The notes: generated by a model not told the origin, from the sequence alone. A stretch of DNA of 64,000 nt from Motilibacter deserti (GCF_011250635.1 NZ_JAANNP010000004.1:62001-126000); one strand, 5' to 3'. Counted from the stretch's first letter, positions 8,235 through 17,815 are shown. Numbers and translations: made by a program.

Positions 8235-9517
8235 AGCCCCCCGATCTCCTCGAGGACCGCGGCCGGGGCGGGGGCGTCCGCAGCCTCGAGCTCGGCGACG
8301 GCGCGCTGGAGGTAGCGGGCGCCTTCGCGCGACGCGACCAGGTCGCCGGCCGCGGTCCAGTTGCCGCGGGCCAGAGCGCGCTCGAGGTCCTTGAGCGCCC
8401 TGTGCAGGTCGCGGTCGGACGTGGCGTACGGCTTCAGTGCGGCGAGCACGCGGGCAGCCGTGGACTTGTCGTCCGTGGCGGTCGCACCCGGCTTCACGAT
8501 CGCGACGGTGTCGTCGCCCTTGTTCGTCACGAAGACCTGGTCGTAGAGCGTGTCGACGGCCGGCGAGTTGGCCCGCGGCCCCACCGGCAGGGACCACTTG
8601 AGGTCACCGGTGGCGGTGTCGATCGCCCACAGCGCCCCGTCACCCTGGTTGGTGAAGTACGCCGTGTGCGTGCCCGCGTCGAGGTCGATGCCGAGGCCGC
8701 CGCTGTTGTTGCCGGCGTCCAGCGTCTTCACGACCTTCAGGGTCTTCGTGTCGAAGACCGTGATCGAGCCGTCGCTGTAGCCGGTGACGAAGCCGAGGCC
8801 GGTCTTCGGGTCGACGCTCACGTTCTGCGACGTCGCCGGCATCGGGATGACCTTCTTGATCTTCTTCGTCTTGCCGTCCACGACGGTGACGTCGCCGGCG
8901 AGGTGCACCACGTAGAAGTTCTTCGACGTCGGGTCGTACTCGACGTCCATCGCGTTCGCGCCGGCGCCGACCGGGATGAGCCCCTCGAGCGTGTTGGTCT
9001 CGCCGTCGATGACGGCCACCCGCTGGTTGTTGATCTCGGTGACGTAGAGCTTGTTGTTGCGGGTGTCGACCTCGAGCTGTCGGTTCTGCACGCCGAGCTC
9101 GATGGTCGCGACCTCGGTGTTCGTGTCGAGGTCGTAGACCGACACAGAGTTCTTGCGGGTGTTGCCGGTGTAGAGCGTGTTGGTCACCGGGTTGATCGCC
9201 AGTGCGTACGGCGCGGTGTCCGAGGACGGGATCGAGCCCGTCACCATGCCGGTCTTCGTGTCGACGACCTGGATCTGCGCGGTGTCGGTGTTCGTGCGGG
9301 TGCCGCCGCTCGCCACGTAGGTCTTGCCGGTGTAGGGGTTCGTCACGACCTCGTAGACGCCGAGGGCGACCTTGAAGCTGCCGGTCTTGGCCGGGCCGTC
9401 GGCGGCCGAGGCGGGGGACCCGGCGAGGCCGGTCACGGCGAGCGCGGCGCTCGCGGTGGCGACGGCCGCGATGCGGGCCGCGCCGGAAAGGCGGGAGCGC
9501 TGCTGGGAGAGCGACAT
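8231..9517 (-). CDS. Secreted YncE-like beta-propeller, first gene of DHB operon
   Basis: A 428-residue protein with a signal peptide (about 1-40, ending ASAAD). Seven or so YVTN-like blades follow, with repeated motifs such as [34 protein letters not shown] and [14 protein letters not shown] helical, Ala/Leu/Glu-rich tail of about 85 residues lies at the C-terminus. The fold resembles E. coli YncE, which is Fur-regulated; its biochemical role is unsettled. This gene is closest to the two iron boxes and is coupled by GTGA to entA, so it is probably co-expressed with siderophore synthesis under iron starvation. A role in handling the siderophore outside the membrane is inference. Confidence 0.85.
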   Translation of the reverse strand: MSLSQQRSRLSGAARIAAVATASAALAVTGLAGSPASAADGPAKTGSFKVALGVYEVVTNPYTGKTYVASGGTRTNTDTAQIQVVDTKTGMVTGSIPSSDTAPYALAINPVTNTLYTGNTRKNSVSVYDLDTNTEVATIELGVQNRQLEVDTRNNKLYVTEINNQRVAVIDGETNTLEGLIPVGAGANAMDVEYDPTSKNFYVVHLAGDVTVVDGKTKKIKKVIPMPATSQNVSVDPKTGLGFVTGYSDGSITVFDTKTLKVVKTLDAGNNSGGLGIDLDAGTHTAYFTNQGDGALWAIDTATGDLKWSLPVGPRANSPAVDTLYDQVFVTNKGDDTVAIVKPGATATDDKSTAARVLAALKPYATSDRDLHRALKDLERALARGNWTAAGDLVASREGARYLQRAVAELEAADAPAPAAVLEEIGGL

Positions 9518-9560
9518 GGAGGGGCCTCCGAGGGCATGAGGAATCGGTACGGCGCCGAGA

Positions 9561-9579
9561 GTAAGGCAAGCCTTACCTA
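9561..9579. promoter_or_regulatory. DtxR/IdeR-type iron box, leftward siderophore operon
   Basis: The 19-mer TAAGGCAAGCCTTACCTAA matches the actinobacterial iron box consensus (TTAGGTTAGGCTAACCTAA) at most positions and is largely palindromic. It lies 44 bases upstream of the propeller start. In the minus direction TACTCT follows it as a possible -10. Binding of Fe(II)-loaded DtxR/IdeR would repress the DHB operon. Confidence 0.8.
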
Positions 9580-9607
9580 AATCCGCAGGTCCCTGGCCGG
9601 TTCCCGC

Positions 9608-9626
9608 TAAGGTGAGGCTCGCCTAA
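9608..9626. promoter_or_regulatory. DtxR/IdeR-type iron box, rightward NRPS operon
   Basis: TAAGGTGAGGCTCGCCTAA matches the consensus at 15 of 19 positions. TAAGCT (9624-9629) at its right edge is a plausible -10 for the carrier-protein/NRPS operon, whose first ATG is at 9714. Together with the box at 9561 it makes a divergent iron-controlled promoter. Confidence 0.82.
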
Positions 9627-9713
9627 GCTACTGGGCCGTGGCCTGCGCGGTGCAACCGAGCCCCGACGCAGCGCGACATCCGCCCTTCCCTTCCGCCTCA
9701 GGAGAGCTCGACC

Positions 9714-9974
9714 ATGACGGACCGGACCGACTCGACGGGCACGCAGCCCCTGCGCACCGATGCCCTGCGCGCGGACGTGGCTGACATCCTCGGCGTGTCG
9801 CCCGCCGAGATCGGCGACGACGACGACCTCGTCGACGCCGGCCTGGACTCGGTGCGCCTGCTGGCGCTGCTCAACCGCTGGCAGGTCGCCGGGACGTCCG
9901 TCTCGTTCCTGGACCTGGCCGAGCGACCGACGGTCGCGGCGTGGGCGGGGCTGCTCGCTCCCGCGGGCGAGTGA
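9714..9974 (+). CDS. Free-standing aryl carrier protein
   Basis: An 86-residue carrier protein with phosphopantetheine site Ser in DAGLDSVRLLALLNRW (about residues 45-60), followed by VSFLDLAERPTVAAW. This is the pattern of the C-terminal aryl carrier domain of EntB (GLDS-VR, WxxxG, F..L...PT...W). It would carry DHB from the EntE-like ligase to the NRPS condensation domain. Strong AGGAGAG before ATG 9714; its stop overlaps the NRPS GTG start (GTGA). Confidence 0.9.
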   Translation: MTDRTDSTGTQPLRTDALRADVADILGVSPAEIGDDDDLVDAGLDSVRLLALLNRWQVAGTSVSFLDLAERPTVAAWAGLLAPAGE

Positions 9975-12900
9975 CGGCGACCGAGGCCGTACCCGCGGCC
10001 GTCTCTGGCCCCCGCGACGAGGCGCCCGCGAAGCGCCTGGCGTTGACCGGCGCCCAGCGGGGGGTGTGGTTCGCCCAGGCGATCGACCCGGCGAACCCGG
10101 TCTTCAACACCGGGGAGTACCTCGAGCTGCGCGGTGCCCTCGACCCGGCAGCACTTGTCGCTGCGGCCCAGCGCGCGGTCGTCGAGGCAGACGCCCTGCA
10201 CGTCCGCTTCGCCGAGGACGGGTCCGGGGTGCCGTGGCAGCACCGGGTCCTGCCCGAGGCCGGCGAGATGCCGGTCATCGACGTGTCCGCTGAGGCCGAC
10301 CCCCGCCAGGCGGCGGAGGACGCGATGCGCCGCGACCTGTGGCGGCCGCTCGACCTGTCGACGGACGCGATGTTCGCCAATGCGCTGTTCCGACTCGGTC
10401 CCGACCACTGGGCCTGGTACCACCGCTTCCACCACATCGTCATCGACTACTTCGGCATGTCGCTGCTCAGCCGGCGCGCCGCCGAGCTCTACTCGGCGCT
10501 CGTGGCCGACGCGGCGCCTGCCGCGTCCCGCTTCCGGCCGCTGGAGGAGCTCGTGGCCGAGGACGAGGCGTACGCCGCCTCTGCCCGGCACACGGACGAC
10601 CGCGCGTACTGGACGCGGCGGCTCGCCGGACGTCCGGCGCAGGTCGGCCTCGCCCTGGGGTCGGCCCCGACCTCGCACCGCTTCACCCGCAGCGTGGCCG
10701 AGCTGCCGCCGGGGCTGCTCGAGCGGCTCGAGGCGGCCGCGGCCCGGCTCGGCACGGTCTGGCCGCAGCTGGTCGCCGCCGCGGCCGGCGTGCTGGTCTC
10801 CCGCGTCACCGGCTGCTCCGACGTCGTGCTCGGCTGGCCGGTGATGGGCCGGATGGGGTCGGTCGCCATGCGCGTGCCGGCCATGGTCGTCAACGTCCCG
10901 CCGCTGCGGTTGACGGTGGACGACGGGCAGCCGCTGTCCGCGCTGCTCGCGCACGTCGCGGCGGAGTCCCGCGAGGTGGCACGCCACGGGCGCTACCGCT
11001 ACGAGGACCTGTCGCGCGACCTCGGTGTCGTCCCGGGAGGCCCCCGCCTGTTCGGGCCGCAGGTCAACGTCATGCCGTTCGAGCCGGACCTGCGCTTCGC
11101 GGGCATCGCGGCCGTGGCGCACAACCTCTCGGCCGGCCCGGTCGACGACCTCACCTTCAACGTCTATCTGCGCGGGCGCCACGAAGGCCTGCAGCTCGAG
11201 GTCGACGCGAACCCTGCGCTCTACTCGCCAGAGGCCGTGCGCGCGCACCAGCGCCGTCTCGTCCACCTGCTCGCGGCTCTCGCCGACGCCGACCCGGACA
11301 CGCTCGTCGGCGACCTGGACGCGCTGCCTCCGGACGAGCGCGACCTCGTGGTCCGCGGCTGGAACGACACGGCCCGGCCCGTGCCGGCGACGACGTTGCC
11401 GGAGCTCTTCGCGGCGCAGGCCGCGCGCACGCCCACGGCCCTCGCGCTCGTCCCCGACGGCGGGCGCGCCCTGACCTACGTCGAGCTGGACGAGCGGGCC
11501 TCCCGTCTCGCGACGGTGCTACGAGCCCACGGCGCCGGCCCGGGACGCGTCGTGGCCGTGGCGCTGGACCGCTCGGTCGACCTGGTCGTGAGCCTGTACG
11601 CCGCGCACAAGGCCGGCGCGGCGTATCTCCCGCTCGACCCCGACCACCCGGCCGACCGGCTCGCCTTCATGCTCGAGGACGCGGCCCCGGTGTGCGTGGT
11701 GTGCGACGAGGCCACGGCCGGGCGGCTGCCCGCGGGCATGGCGACAGTCCGCGCCGACGACGCAGCCGCCAAACCGTCGGAGGACGCCGCCGGCTCGCCC
11801 GCCGGCCCCGACGACCCGGCGTACGTGATCTACACCTCGGGCTCGACAGGACGGCCGAAGGGCGTCGTCGTGCCGCACCGCGGCATCGTCAACCGGCTGC
11901 TCTGGATGCAGGACGCCTACCGGCTCGGCCCGGACGACCGCGTCGTGCAGAAGACCCCGGCCGGCTTCGATGTGTCGGTGTGGGAGTTCTTCTGGCCGCT
12001 GCTGGCCGGTGCCACCCTGGTGCTCGCGCGTCCCGGCGGGCACCGCGACCCGGCGTACCTCGCCGACCTCTTCGTGCGTGCGCGGGTCACGACCGCGCAC
12101 TTCGTGCCTTCGATGCTGCAGGCCTTCCTCGACGAGCCGTCCGCCGCGGCCACCTGCGGGTCGCTGCGCCGTGTGGTCTGCAGCGGCGAGGCCCTGCCCG
12201 AGGCCGCCGTCCGGCGCTTCCACACGACGCTGCCGGGCGTCGAGCTGCACAACTTGTACGGCCCCACCGAGGCGTCGGTCGACGTGACCGCCTGGGCATG
12301 CCGGCCGGAGGCGCCAGCAGGCCCGGTGCCGATCGGCCGACCCGTCTGGAACACCCGCACGTACGTGCTGGACCAGCGCGGGCGCCCGGTGCCGGTCGGG
12401 GCGGTGGGGGAGCTGTATCTGGCCGGGGTGCAGGTCGCGGACGGCTACCTGAACCGGCCCGACCTCACGGCCGAGCGCTTCCTGCCCGACCCTTTCGTGC
12501 CCGGCGAGCGGATGTACCGCACCGGGGACCTGGCGCGCTGGCGGTTCGACGGGGCCCTGGACTACCTCGGCCGCAACGACGACCAGGTCAAGATCCGCGG
12601 CCAGCGCATCGAGCTCGGCGAGATCGAGTCGGTGCTGCAGGCTCACCCGTGCGTGTCGGCCGCCGCCGTGGTCGCCCGCGAGGACCGGCCGGGGGACCGC
12701 TACCTCGCGGCGTACGTCGTGCCGGCCGGCGACGTCGACGTCCCCGAGCTGCGCAAGCATCTCGCGAGGTCGCTGCCCGACGCCATGGTGCCCAGCGCGT
12801 TCGTCACCTTGGACGCGCTGCCGGTCACCGTCAACGGCAAGCTCGACCGCAAGGCCCTGCCGCAGCCCGTCCGGGACCAGAGCAACGGCGCTGACGTACC

Positions 12901-13972
12901 CAGAACGCCGATGCAGGAGATTCTCTGCGGCCTCTTCGCCGACGTCCTCGGCCTGGAGCGCGTCGGGCCCGACGACGGGTTCTTCGAGCTCGGCGGGCAC
13001 TCGTTGCTCGCCGCCCAGCTCGCCGCCCGAGTGCGCGCGGTGCTCGGCCGTGACGTACCCCTCGGCTCGGTGTTCGCCGCGCCGACCCCCCGGGGGCTCG
13101 CTCAGCTGGTCGAGCAGGGCCGGGACGGTGACGCCCTGGCGGGCCTGCTCCCGCTGCGCTCCGGAGGCTCGGCCCCGGCGCTCTTCTGCATCCACCCGGC
13201 GGGCGGGCTTGGCTGGTGCTACGCCGGCCTGCTCCAGGAGGTCCCGCGGGAGCACCCGGTCTACGCGGTTCAGGCGCGCGGCCTCGACGGCCGGGAGGCG
13301 CTCCCGGGCTCCCTGCAGGAGATGGCGGCGGACTACGTACGCCAGATCCAGGCCGTGCAGCCCACCGGGCCGTACCACCTGCTCGGCTGGTCCGTGGGAG
13401 GAGTGATCGCCCACGAGACCGCCGTCCGGCTGCAGCAGGCCGGCGAGCAGGTCGGCGTCCTCGCGCTGCTCGACGCATACCCGAGCGAGCAGTGGGCCAG
13501 CCTTCCGCCGCCGGACGAGTCCGACGCGCTGACCGCGCTGCTGCTGATGGCCGGCCTCGACCCGGCGACGGCGCCGCTCCCACAGCCCCTGCGCCGGGAG
13601 GACGTCATCGCGCACCTGCGCGCGAACGGCAGCGCGGTCGGCGGGCTGGACGCGAGCACGCTGGCCGCGGTCGTCGGGGTCGTGGCCAACAACGCCGCGC
13701 TGATGCGAGCGCACCGGCACAGCGGCTTCGCCGGTGACGCCCTCTTCGTCGCCGCAACCCAGCCGGTCGCCCGCCCGTTGTTCGCCGTCCCCGACGGCAC
13801 GCTCGACCGCGACGGCTGGGCGTCGCACATTTCGGGCGAACTACAACTCATGGAACTTGCGTGCACCCATCCCGAGCTCGTACGTCCCGATGTCCTGCGC
13901 GCCATCGCTTCCGTCGTCGCGCGGCGCCTGTCGCAGGCCCCGCAGCTGCTTCCCCCGAGGAGTGACCGATAG
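9971..13972 (+). CDS. entF: Single-module NRPS C-A-PCP-TE, serine-type (EntF-like)
   Basis: 1333 residues in EntF order. Condensation domain (~15-450): active-site motif at ~153 reads HHIVIDYFG, with Tyr where HHxxxDG has Gly. Adenylation domain (~460-970): TSGSTGRPKG near 621, and by alignment to the PheA positions a specificity code D-V-W-H-V-S-L-V-D-K. This differs from the EntF serine code (DVWHFSLVDK) at one place. Carrier domain: GGHSLL (Ser near 1010). Thioesterase: GWSVGG (Ser ~1140) with a late His in CTHPEL. The predicted product is a DHB-serine oligomer, probably the cyclic trimer. Starts at GTG 9971 overlapping the carrier-protein stop. No MbtH gene is nearby. Confidence 0.93.
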   Translation: MTATEAVPAAVSGPRDEAPAKRLALTGAQRGVWFAQAIDPANPVFNTGEYLELRGALDPAALVAAAQRAVVEADALHVRFAEDGSGVPWQHRVLPEAGEMPVIDVSAEADPRQAAEDAMRRDLWRPLDLSTDAMFANALFRLGPDHWAWYHRFHHIVIDYFGMSLLSRRAAELYSALVADAAPAASRFRPLEELVAEDEAYAASARHTDDRAYWTRRLAGRPAQVGLALGSAPTSHRFTRSVAELPPGLLERLEAAAARLGTVWPQLVAAAAGVLVSRVTGCSDVVLGWPVMGRMGSVAMRVPAMVVNVPPLRLTVDDGQPLSALLAHVAAESREVARHGRYRYEDLSRDLGVVPGGPRLFGPQVNVMPFEPDLRFAGIAAVAHNLSAGPVDDLTFNVYLRGRHEGLQLEVDANPALYSPEAVRAHQRRLVHLLAALADADPDTLVGDLDALPPDERDLVVRGWNDTARPVPATTLPELFAAQAARTPTALALVPDGGRALTYVELDERASRLATVLRAHGAGPGRVVAVALDRSVDLVVSLYAAHKAGAAYLPLDPDHPADRLAFMLEDAAPVCVVCDEATAGRLPAGMATVRADDAAAKPSEDAAGSPAGPDDPAYVIYTSGSTGRPKGVVVPHRGIVNRLLWMQDAYRLGPDDRVVQKTPAGFDVSVWEFFWPLLAGATLVLARPGGHRDPAYLADLFVRARVTTAHFVPSMLQAFLDEPSAAATCGSLRRVVCSGEALPEAAVRRFHTTLPGVELHNLYGPTEASVDVTAWACRPEAPAGPVPIGRPVWNTRTYVLDQRGRPVPVGAVGELYLAGVQVADGYLNRPDLTAERFLPDPFVPGERMYRTGDLARWRFDGALDYLGRNDDQVKIRGQRIELGEIESVLQAHPCVSAAAVVAREDRPGDRYLAAYVVPAGDVDVPELRKHLARSLPDAMVPSAFVTLDALPVTVNGKLDRKALPQPVRDQSNGADVPRTPMQEILCGLFADVLGLERVGPDDGFFELGGHSLLAAQLAARVRAVLGRDVPLGSVFAAPTPRGLAQLVEQGRDGDALAGLLPLRSGGSAPALFCIHPAGGLGWCYAGLLQEVPREHPVYAVQARGLDGREALPGSLQEMAADYVRQIQAVQPTGPYHLLGWSVGGVIAHETAVRLQQAGEQVGVLALLDAYPSEQWASLPPPDESDALTALLLMAGLDPATAPLPQPLRREDVIAHLRANGSAVGGLDASTLAAVVGVVANNAALMRAHRHSGFAGDALFVAATQPVARPLFAVPDGTLDRDGWASHISGELQLMELACTHPELVRPDVLRAIASVVARRLSQAPQLLPPRSDR

Positions 13973-16900
13973 TGAGCCCCACCCGATCCCACCGCGCGGC
14001 GCGGCCGCGGCGACGCGGGCTCGTCCTGGCCGGCCGTCGCCCGCGTCTGCTGGCCGCGCTCCTCGGAGCCCTCGTCCTGGCGACGGGCAGTGCCGTGGCC
14101 GGGGGAGCGGCGATCGCGGCGGACGCAGGCCCTGAGGTCAAGACCACGAACGTCAGCGTCCCCGCGGGCGGCACCGTCTCGTTCACCGGCTCCGGCCTGG
14201 CTGCAGGTGCGCGGGTCGCCATCAAGCTCGACAGCGACACGCAGCTGAAGAACCCGGACGAGATGTCCGACGGCCGGTGGGTGGCCGACGCGAACGGCAC
14301 GCTGCAGGGGAAGGTCGCGATCCCCGGCACGACGACGATCGGCGCGCACTGGCTGCAGTTCCTGGCCGCCGGCGGCGTCAGCATCCGGCAGGAGTTCACG
14401 GTCGCCTCCGTGAGCCTCGGCTTCGCCTACGCCGGCACGGAGCAGTCGTTCACCGGGAGCGGCTTCCTTCCCGGCACGCGGGTCACCGTGAAGCTCGACA
14501 CCAATCCCATCCTCCCGAACCCGGCCGAGCCCGACGCGAAGTTCGTCGTCGACCAGGACGGCAAGCTCACCGGGACGGTCACGGTCCCCGCCGGGACGGC
14601 CCGCGGCACGCACACCCTGCAGTTCCTGGCCACCGGCGTCAGCATCAAGAGCCCGGAGTTCGCAGTCGTGGGCCTCACCCTGCCGACGGCGGCGGTCACC
14701 TCTGGCACGCCCATGACCTTCAGTGCGGCGGGCCTCCCGGCCGCGCGCAGCATCACCGTGAAGCTGGACGACAAGACGACTCTGACCAACCTCGCGACGA
14801 CCGACGGCACCTTCGTGACAGCCGCCGACGGGTCACTGACCGGCACGGTCACCGTCCCGGCCGGGACGACCGCGGGAGCCCACCGGGTCCGGCTGCTGTC
14901 CAACCCGGGAGTGAGCGTCCGGAGCGCGGAGTTCAGCGTGCAGGCAGCTCCGGTCGCAGCGACCGTGGCCCTGGGGGCCACCAGCGTGCAAGCCGGAAGC
15001 GGGATACCGGTGTCCGGAACAGGGTTCCCGGGCGGGGCGAAGATCACGGTGAAGCTCGACGACGACGCGATCCTCACGACGTTCCCGGCCGGCGCGGACG
15101 GGACGTTCTCCACGACGGTAACGCTGCCGGCCGGGACCGCCGTGGGCTCGCACTCGCTGCGCTTCCTGGCGGGGCCGCCGGCGACCAGCGTCAAGAGCGA
15201 GAGCTTCACCGTGACGGCCGTGCCGACGACGCCCCCGCCGGCGTCGGTCCTGCTGGGCGCCTCGTCGGTGCAGGCGGGCAGCGCGATCCCGGTCTCCGGC
15301 ACGGGCTTCCCCAGCGGGGCTACGGTCACGGTCAAGCTCGACGACGACGCGATCCTGACGACGTTCCCTGCCGGCGCTGACGGAGCCTTCGCGACGACCG
15401 TGACGGTGCCGGCTGACGCCGCCGCGGGCTCGCACTGGCTGCGGTTCCTGGCGGGGCCGCCGGCAACCAGCGTCAAGAGCGAGAGCTTCACCGTGACGGC
15501 CGTGCCCGTGGTGCGTGACCCCGAGGTGTCGCTCGGCGCGACGTCGGTCCAGGCCGGCTCGACGATCTCCTTCAGCGCGACGGCCTTCCCGGCCGGGCAG
15601 ACGCTGAGCATCAAGCTCGACGACGTGAACCCGGTGCTGGGGACCTTCACGATCGGCGCGGACGGCTCGGCCTCCGGCGCTGTGACGATCCCCGCCTCGA
15701 CGGCGGGCGGCTCGCACTGGCTGCGCTTCCTGGCGGCGAACCCGTCGACGAGCGTGAAGTCCGGGAGCTTCACGGTCACCGCTGCCCCGCAGCCCGATCC
15801 CACGGCGTCCGCGTCACCGACCGCGACCGCGTCACCGATCGCGTCCGCCTCGCCGTCGGCCACTCCTGCCGCGGCCTCTGCCACCCTGGGCAAGACCTCC
15901 GTGGCCGCGGGAGGCGAGCTGACCTTCAGCGTCAGCCGTTTCCCCGCCGGCCAGACCCTGACGGTCAAGCTCGACGACAACGCGATCCTGAAGACGTTCG
16001 CCATCGGCGCGAACGGCTCCGTGAACGGCTCGGTGACCGTGCCGGCCGGGACGAAGGCGGGAGCGCACTGGCTCCGCTTCCTGGCCGCGAACCCGTCGAC
16101 CAGCGTGAAGTCCGAGAACTTCACCGTCACCGCAGCCGGAAGCTCGTCGGCTTCCCCGGCACCGAGCGCGTCCTCCTCCACGCCGGCCGACTCCGGGGGC
16201 GCAGCCAAGGCGACGCTGAAGGCGACCTCGGTCAGGGCGGGCAGCGCTCTCTCCTTCAGCGCCACCGGCTTCCCGGCCGGCAAGACCCTGACGGTCAAGC
16301 TCGACGACGCGCACATCCTGAAGACGTTCAAGGTCGGGACGGATGGGTCGGTGAACGGCTCGGTGACCCTCCCGAAGGCGACCAGGAACGGCGCGCACTG
16401 GCTGCGCTTCCTCGCGCCGGACCCCCCGACGAGCGTCAAGTCCGTCAACTTCACGGTGACGGGCAGCACGGCGTCCTCCGGGGCGTCGGGCTCGGGCTCC
16501 GGGTCATCCGGCGGGTCGGGGGGCGGCTCTTCCGGTTCCGGCTCTGTGGGCTCGAGCGGCTCGTCGGGGTCGGGCGGAAGCTCTGGCGGCACCACCTCGG
16601 GTGGCGCGGCGACAGGCTCTGCGTCCAGCGGCAGCGACCCGAGCACCGGCGCGAAGGCGACGCTTAGCGGCTCCTCCGTCGCACCGGGCGGCACGGTCTC
16701 GTTCACGGGGACCGGCTTCCCGGCCGGCGAGCAGCTGACGATCAAGCTCGATGACCAGGACATCCTGCAGCAGTTCTCGATCAGCTCGTCCGGGAGCGTC
16801 TCGGGCACTGTCACCGTGCCGGCCGCTACGCCGGCGGGGGCGCACTGGCTGCGCTTCCTCGCGCCCAACCCGCCGACCACCCTGAAGGCCGGGTTCACCG

Positions 16901-17469
16901 TCGTGGCGGCTGCAGGCGCGAGCGGGTCGACGGGCTCCACGGCGACCGGCACGGGCACTGGCACTGGCACCGCGACAGGTGCCACTGCGTCGGCAACGGG
17001 CGCGAGCGCGAGCGCCGGCGGGGCCACGGTCACGCTCGGCGCGTCGCTCGCGGCGGCGGGCGGTGAGCTGCCGTTCACCGGCTCGGGCTTCCCCGCGTCG
17101 GCGGACGTGACGGTGACGATCGACGACAAGGACGTGCTGACGACGTTGGCCACGGACGCGGCCGGCTCGCTCGCCGGGTCCGTGATCCTCCCGCTCGACA
17201 CCCCGATCGGCAACCACTGGCTCACGTTCGCGGCGACCGGGCTGACGGCCGAGCTGAAGGTCGACTTCGTCACCAGCGCGTCGCCCAGCCCGGCCACGCT
17301 GGTGGCGGACACGATCGCGGCCGCGGCGTTGAACGGCGCGGAGGACGACGACCTGCCGCCGTGGGGCGTACTGCTCGCGGCCATCGCCGGTGCGGCGCTG
17401 CTCGGCGGCGCGGCCGGTGGCGGCGGCATTGCACTGATGCTGCAGCGCAGGGGGCTCGCCACCGCCTGA
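13972..17469 (+). CDS. Membrane-anchored surface protein with ten Ig-like repeats, in the NRPS operon
   Basis: 1165 residues; GTG start overlaps the NRPS TAG stop, so it is translationally coupled to siderophore synthesis. It has an Arg-rich N-region and a signal peptide (about 23-48). About ten repeats of 85-95 residues follow, each with VxAGGxxxFxGxGFPAG, an acidic VKLDDxxIL strand motif and a GAHWLRFLA motif, ending FTVTA. Ser/Gly/Thr-rich linkers separate the later repeats. One C-terminal TM helix (~1129-1155) ends in QRR; there is no LPXTG sortase motif. Repeats 4-8 are most alike, pointing to recent duplication. It is not a NEAT or HtaA domain that I recognise. A role as an outer-surface siderophore relay or scaffold is inferred from context only. 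Confidence 0.85.
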   Translation: MSPTRSHRAARPRRRGLVLAGRRPRLLAALLGALVLATGSAVAGGAAIAADAGPEVKTTNVSVPAGGTVSFTGSGLAAGARVAIKLDSDTQLKNPDEMSDGRWVADANGTLQGKVAIPGTTTIGAHWLQFLAAGGVSIRQEFTVASVSLGFAYAGTEQSFTGSGFLPGTRVTVKLDTNPILPNPAEPDAKFVVDQDGKLTGTVTVPAGTARGTHTLQFLATGVSIKSPEFAVVGLTLPTAAVTSGTPMTFSAAGLPAARSITVKLDDKTTLTNLATTDGTFVTAADGSLTGTVTVPAGTTAGAHRVRLLSNPGVSVRSAEFSVQAAPVAATVALGATSVQAGSGIPVSGTGFPGGAKITVKLDDDAILTTFPAGADGTFSTTVTLPAGTAVGSHSLRFLAGPPATSVKSESFTVTAVPTTPPPASVLLGASSVQAGSAIPVSGTGFPSGATVTVKLDDDAILTTFPAGADGAFATTVTVPADAAAGSHWLRFLAGPPATSVKSESFTVTAVPVVRDPEVSLGATSVQAGSTISFSATAFPAGQTLSIKLDDVNPVLGTFTIGADGSASGAVTIPASTAGGSHWLRFLAANPSTSVKSGSFTVTAAPQPDPTASASPTATASPIASASPSATPAAASATLGKTSVAAGGELTFSVSRFPAGQTLTVKLDDNAILKTFAIGANGSVNGSVTVPAGTKAGAHWLRFLAANPSTSVKSENFTVTAAGSSSASPAPSASSSTPADSGGAAKATLKATSVRAGSALSFSATGFPAGKTLTVKLDDAHILKTFKVGTDGSVNGSVTLPKATRNGAHWLRFLAPDPPTSVKSVNFTVTGSTASSGASGSGSGSSGGSGGGSSGSGSVGSSGSSGSGGSSGGTTSGGAATGSASSGSDPSTGAKATLSGSSVAPGGTVSFTGTGFPAGEQLTIKLDDQDILQQFSISSSGSVSGTVTVPAATPAGAHWLRFLAPNPPTTLKAGFTVVAAAGASGSTGSTATGTGTGTGTATGATASATGASASAGGATVTLGASLAAAGGELPFTGSGFPASADVTVTIDDKDVLTTLATDAAGSLAGSVILPLDTPIGNHWLTFAATGLTAELKVDFVTSASPSPATLVADTIAAAALNGAEDDDLPPWGVLLAAIAGAALLGGAAGGGGIALMLQRRGLATA

Positions 17470-17815
17470 CGCGGCCACCGCGGGCCGTGCGCGAGGGGTA
17501 CGTCCTTGGCCGCCGCGGGAGGCCCGCGCCCCGGAACTACCCGGGACGAGGTCGAGGCCCGTCGTCGGACAAGTGAGTGTCGGCGACGGGCCTCGTCGGC
17601 GTCTGCGGCCGTACGTCGAGGCCATGCTTCTGTTGTGCTACCGGCCACAGGAGGCGCCGCGCTCCCGCTGGCGTCCAGAGGCACGAGCCTCGTGCACCGG
17701 CCACGGCCGGCGGCAGGTGCCGGCTCGCCGAGTGGCCGAGGCAGGGCCGCGTACGAGTGAAGCCCCGGGACGCCTGGCGTCCCGGGGCTCCCCCCTCCCT
17801 GATGACTCCGTGCTG
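17470..17815. other. Intergenic region between convergent genes
   Basis: 346 bases with no credible gene. It contains the strong terminator-like palindrome at 17761-17789 serving the two converging transcripts. Confidence 0.6.
17761..17789. terminator. Bidirectional hairpin terminator
   Basis: Perfect 13-bp arms (AGCCCCGGGACGC / GCGTCCCGGGGCT) with a CTG loop, followed by CCCCCC rather than a T-tract. It sits between the convergent surface-protein and dehydrogenase genes. Confidence 0.75.

Noticed and set aside
6588-8315. 575-codon plus-strand frame across entC and entA
   Set aside because: Antisense to two genes with complete catalytic motifs; no recognisable domain.
9698-11266. 522-codon minus-strand frame opposite the carrier protein and NRPS
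   Set aside because: Shadow of the condensation domain; no start signal or family features.
14427-17684. 1085-codon minus-strand frame opposite the surface-repeat gene
   Set aside because: It mirrors the repeats of the plus-strand gene, which has a signal peptide, TM anchor and operon coupling.
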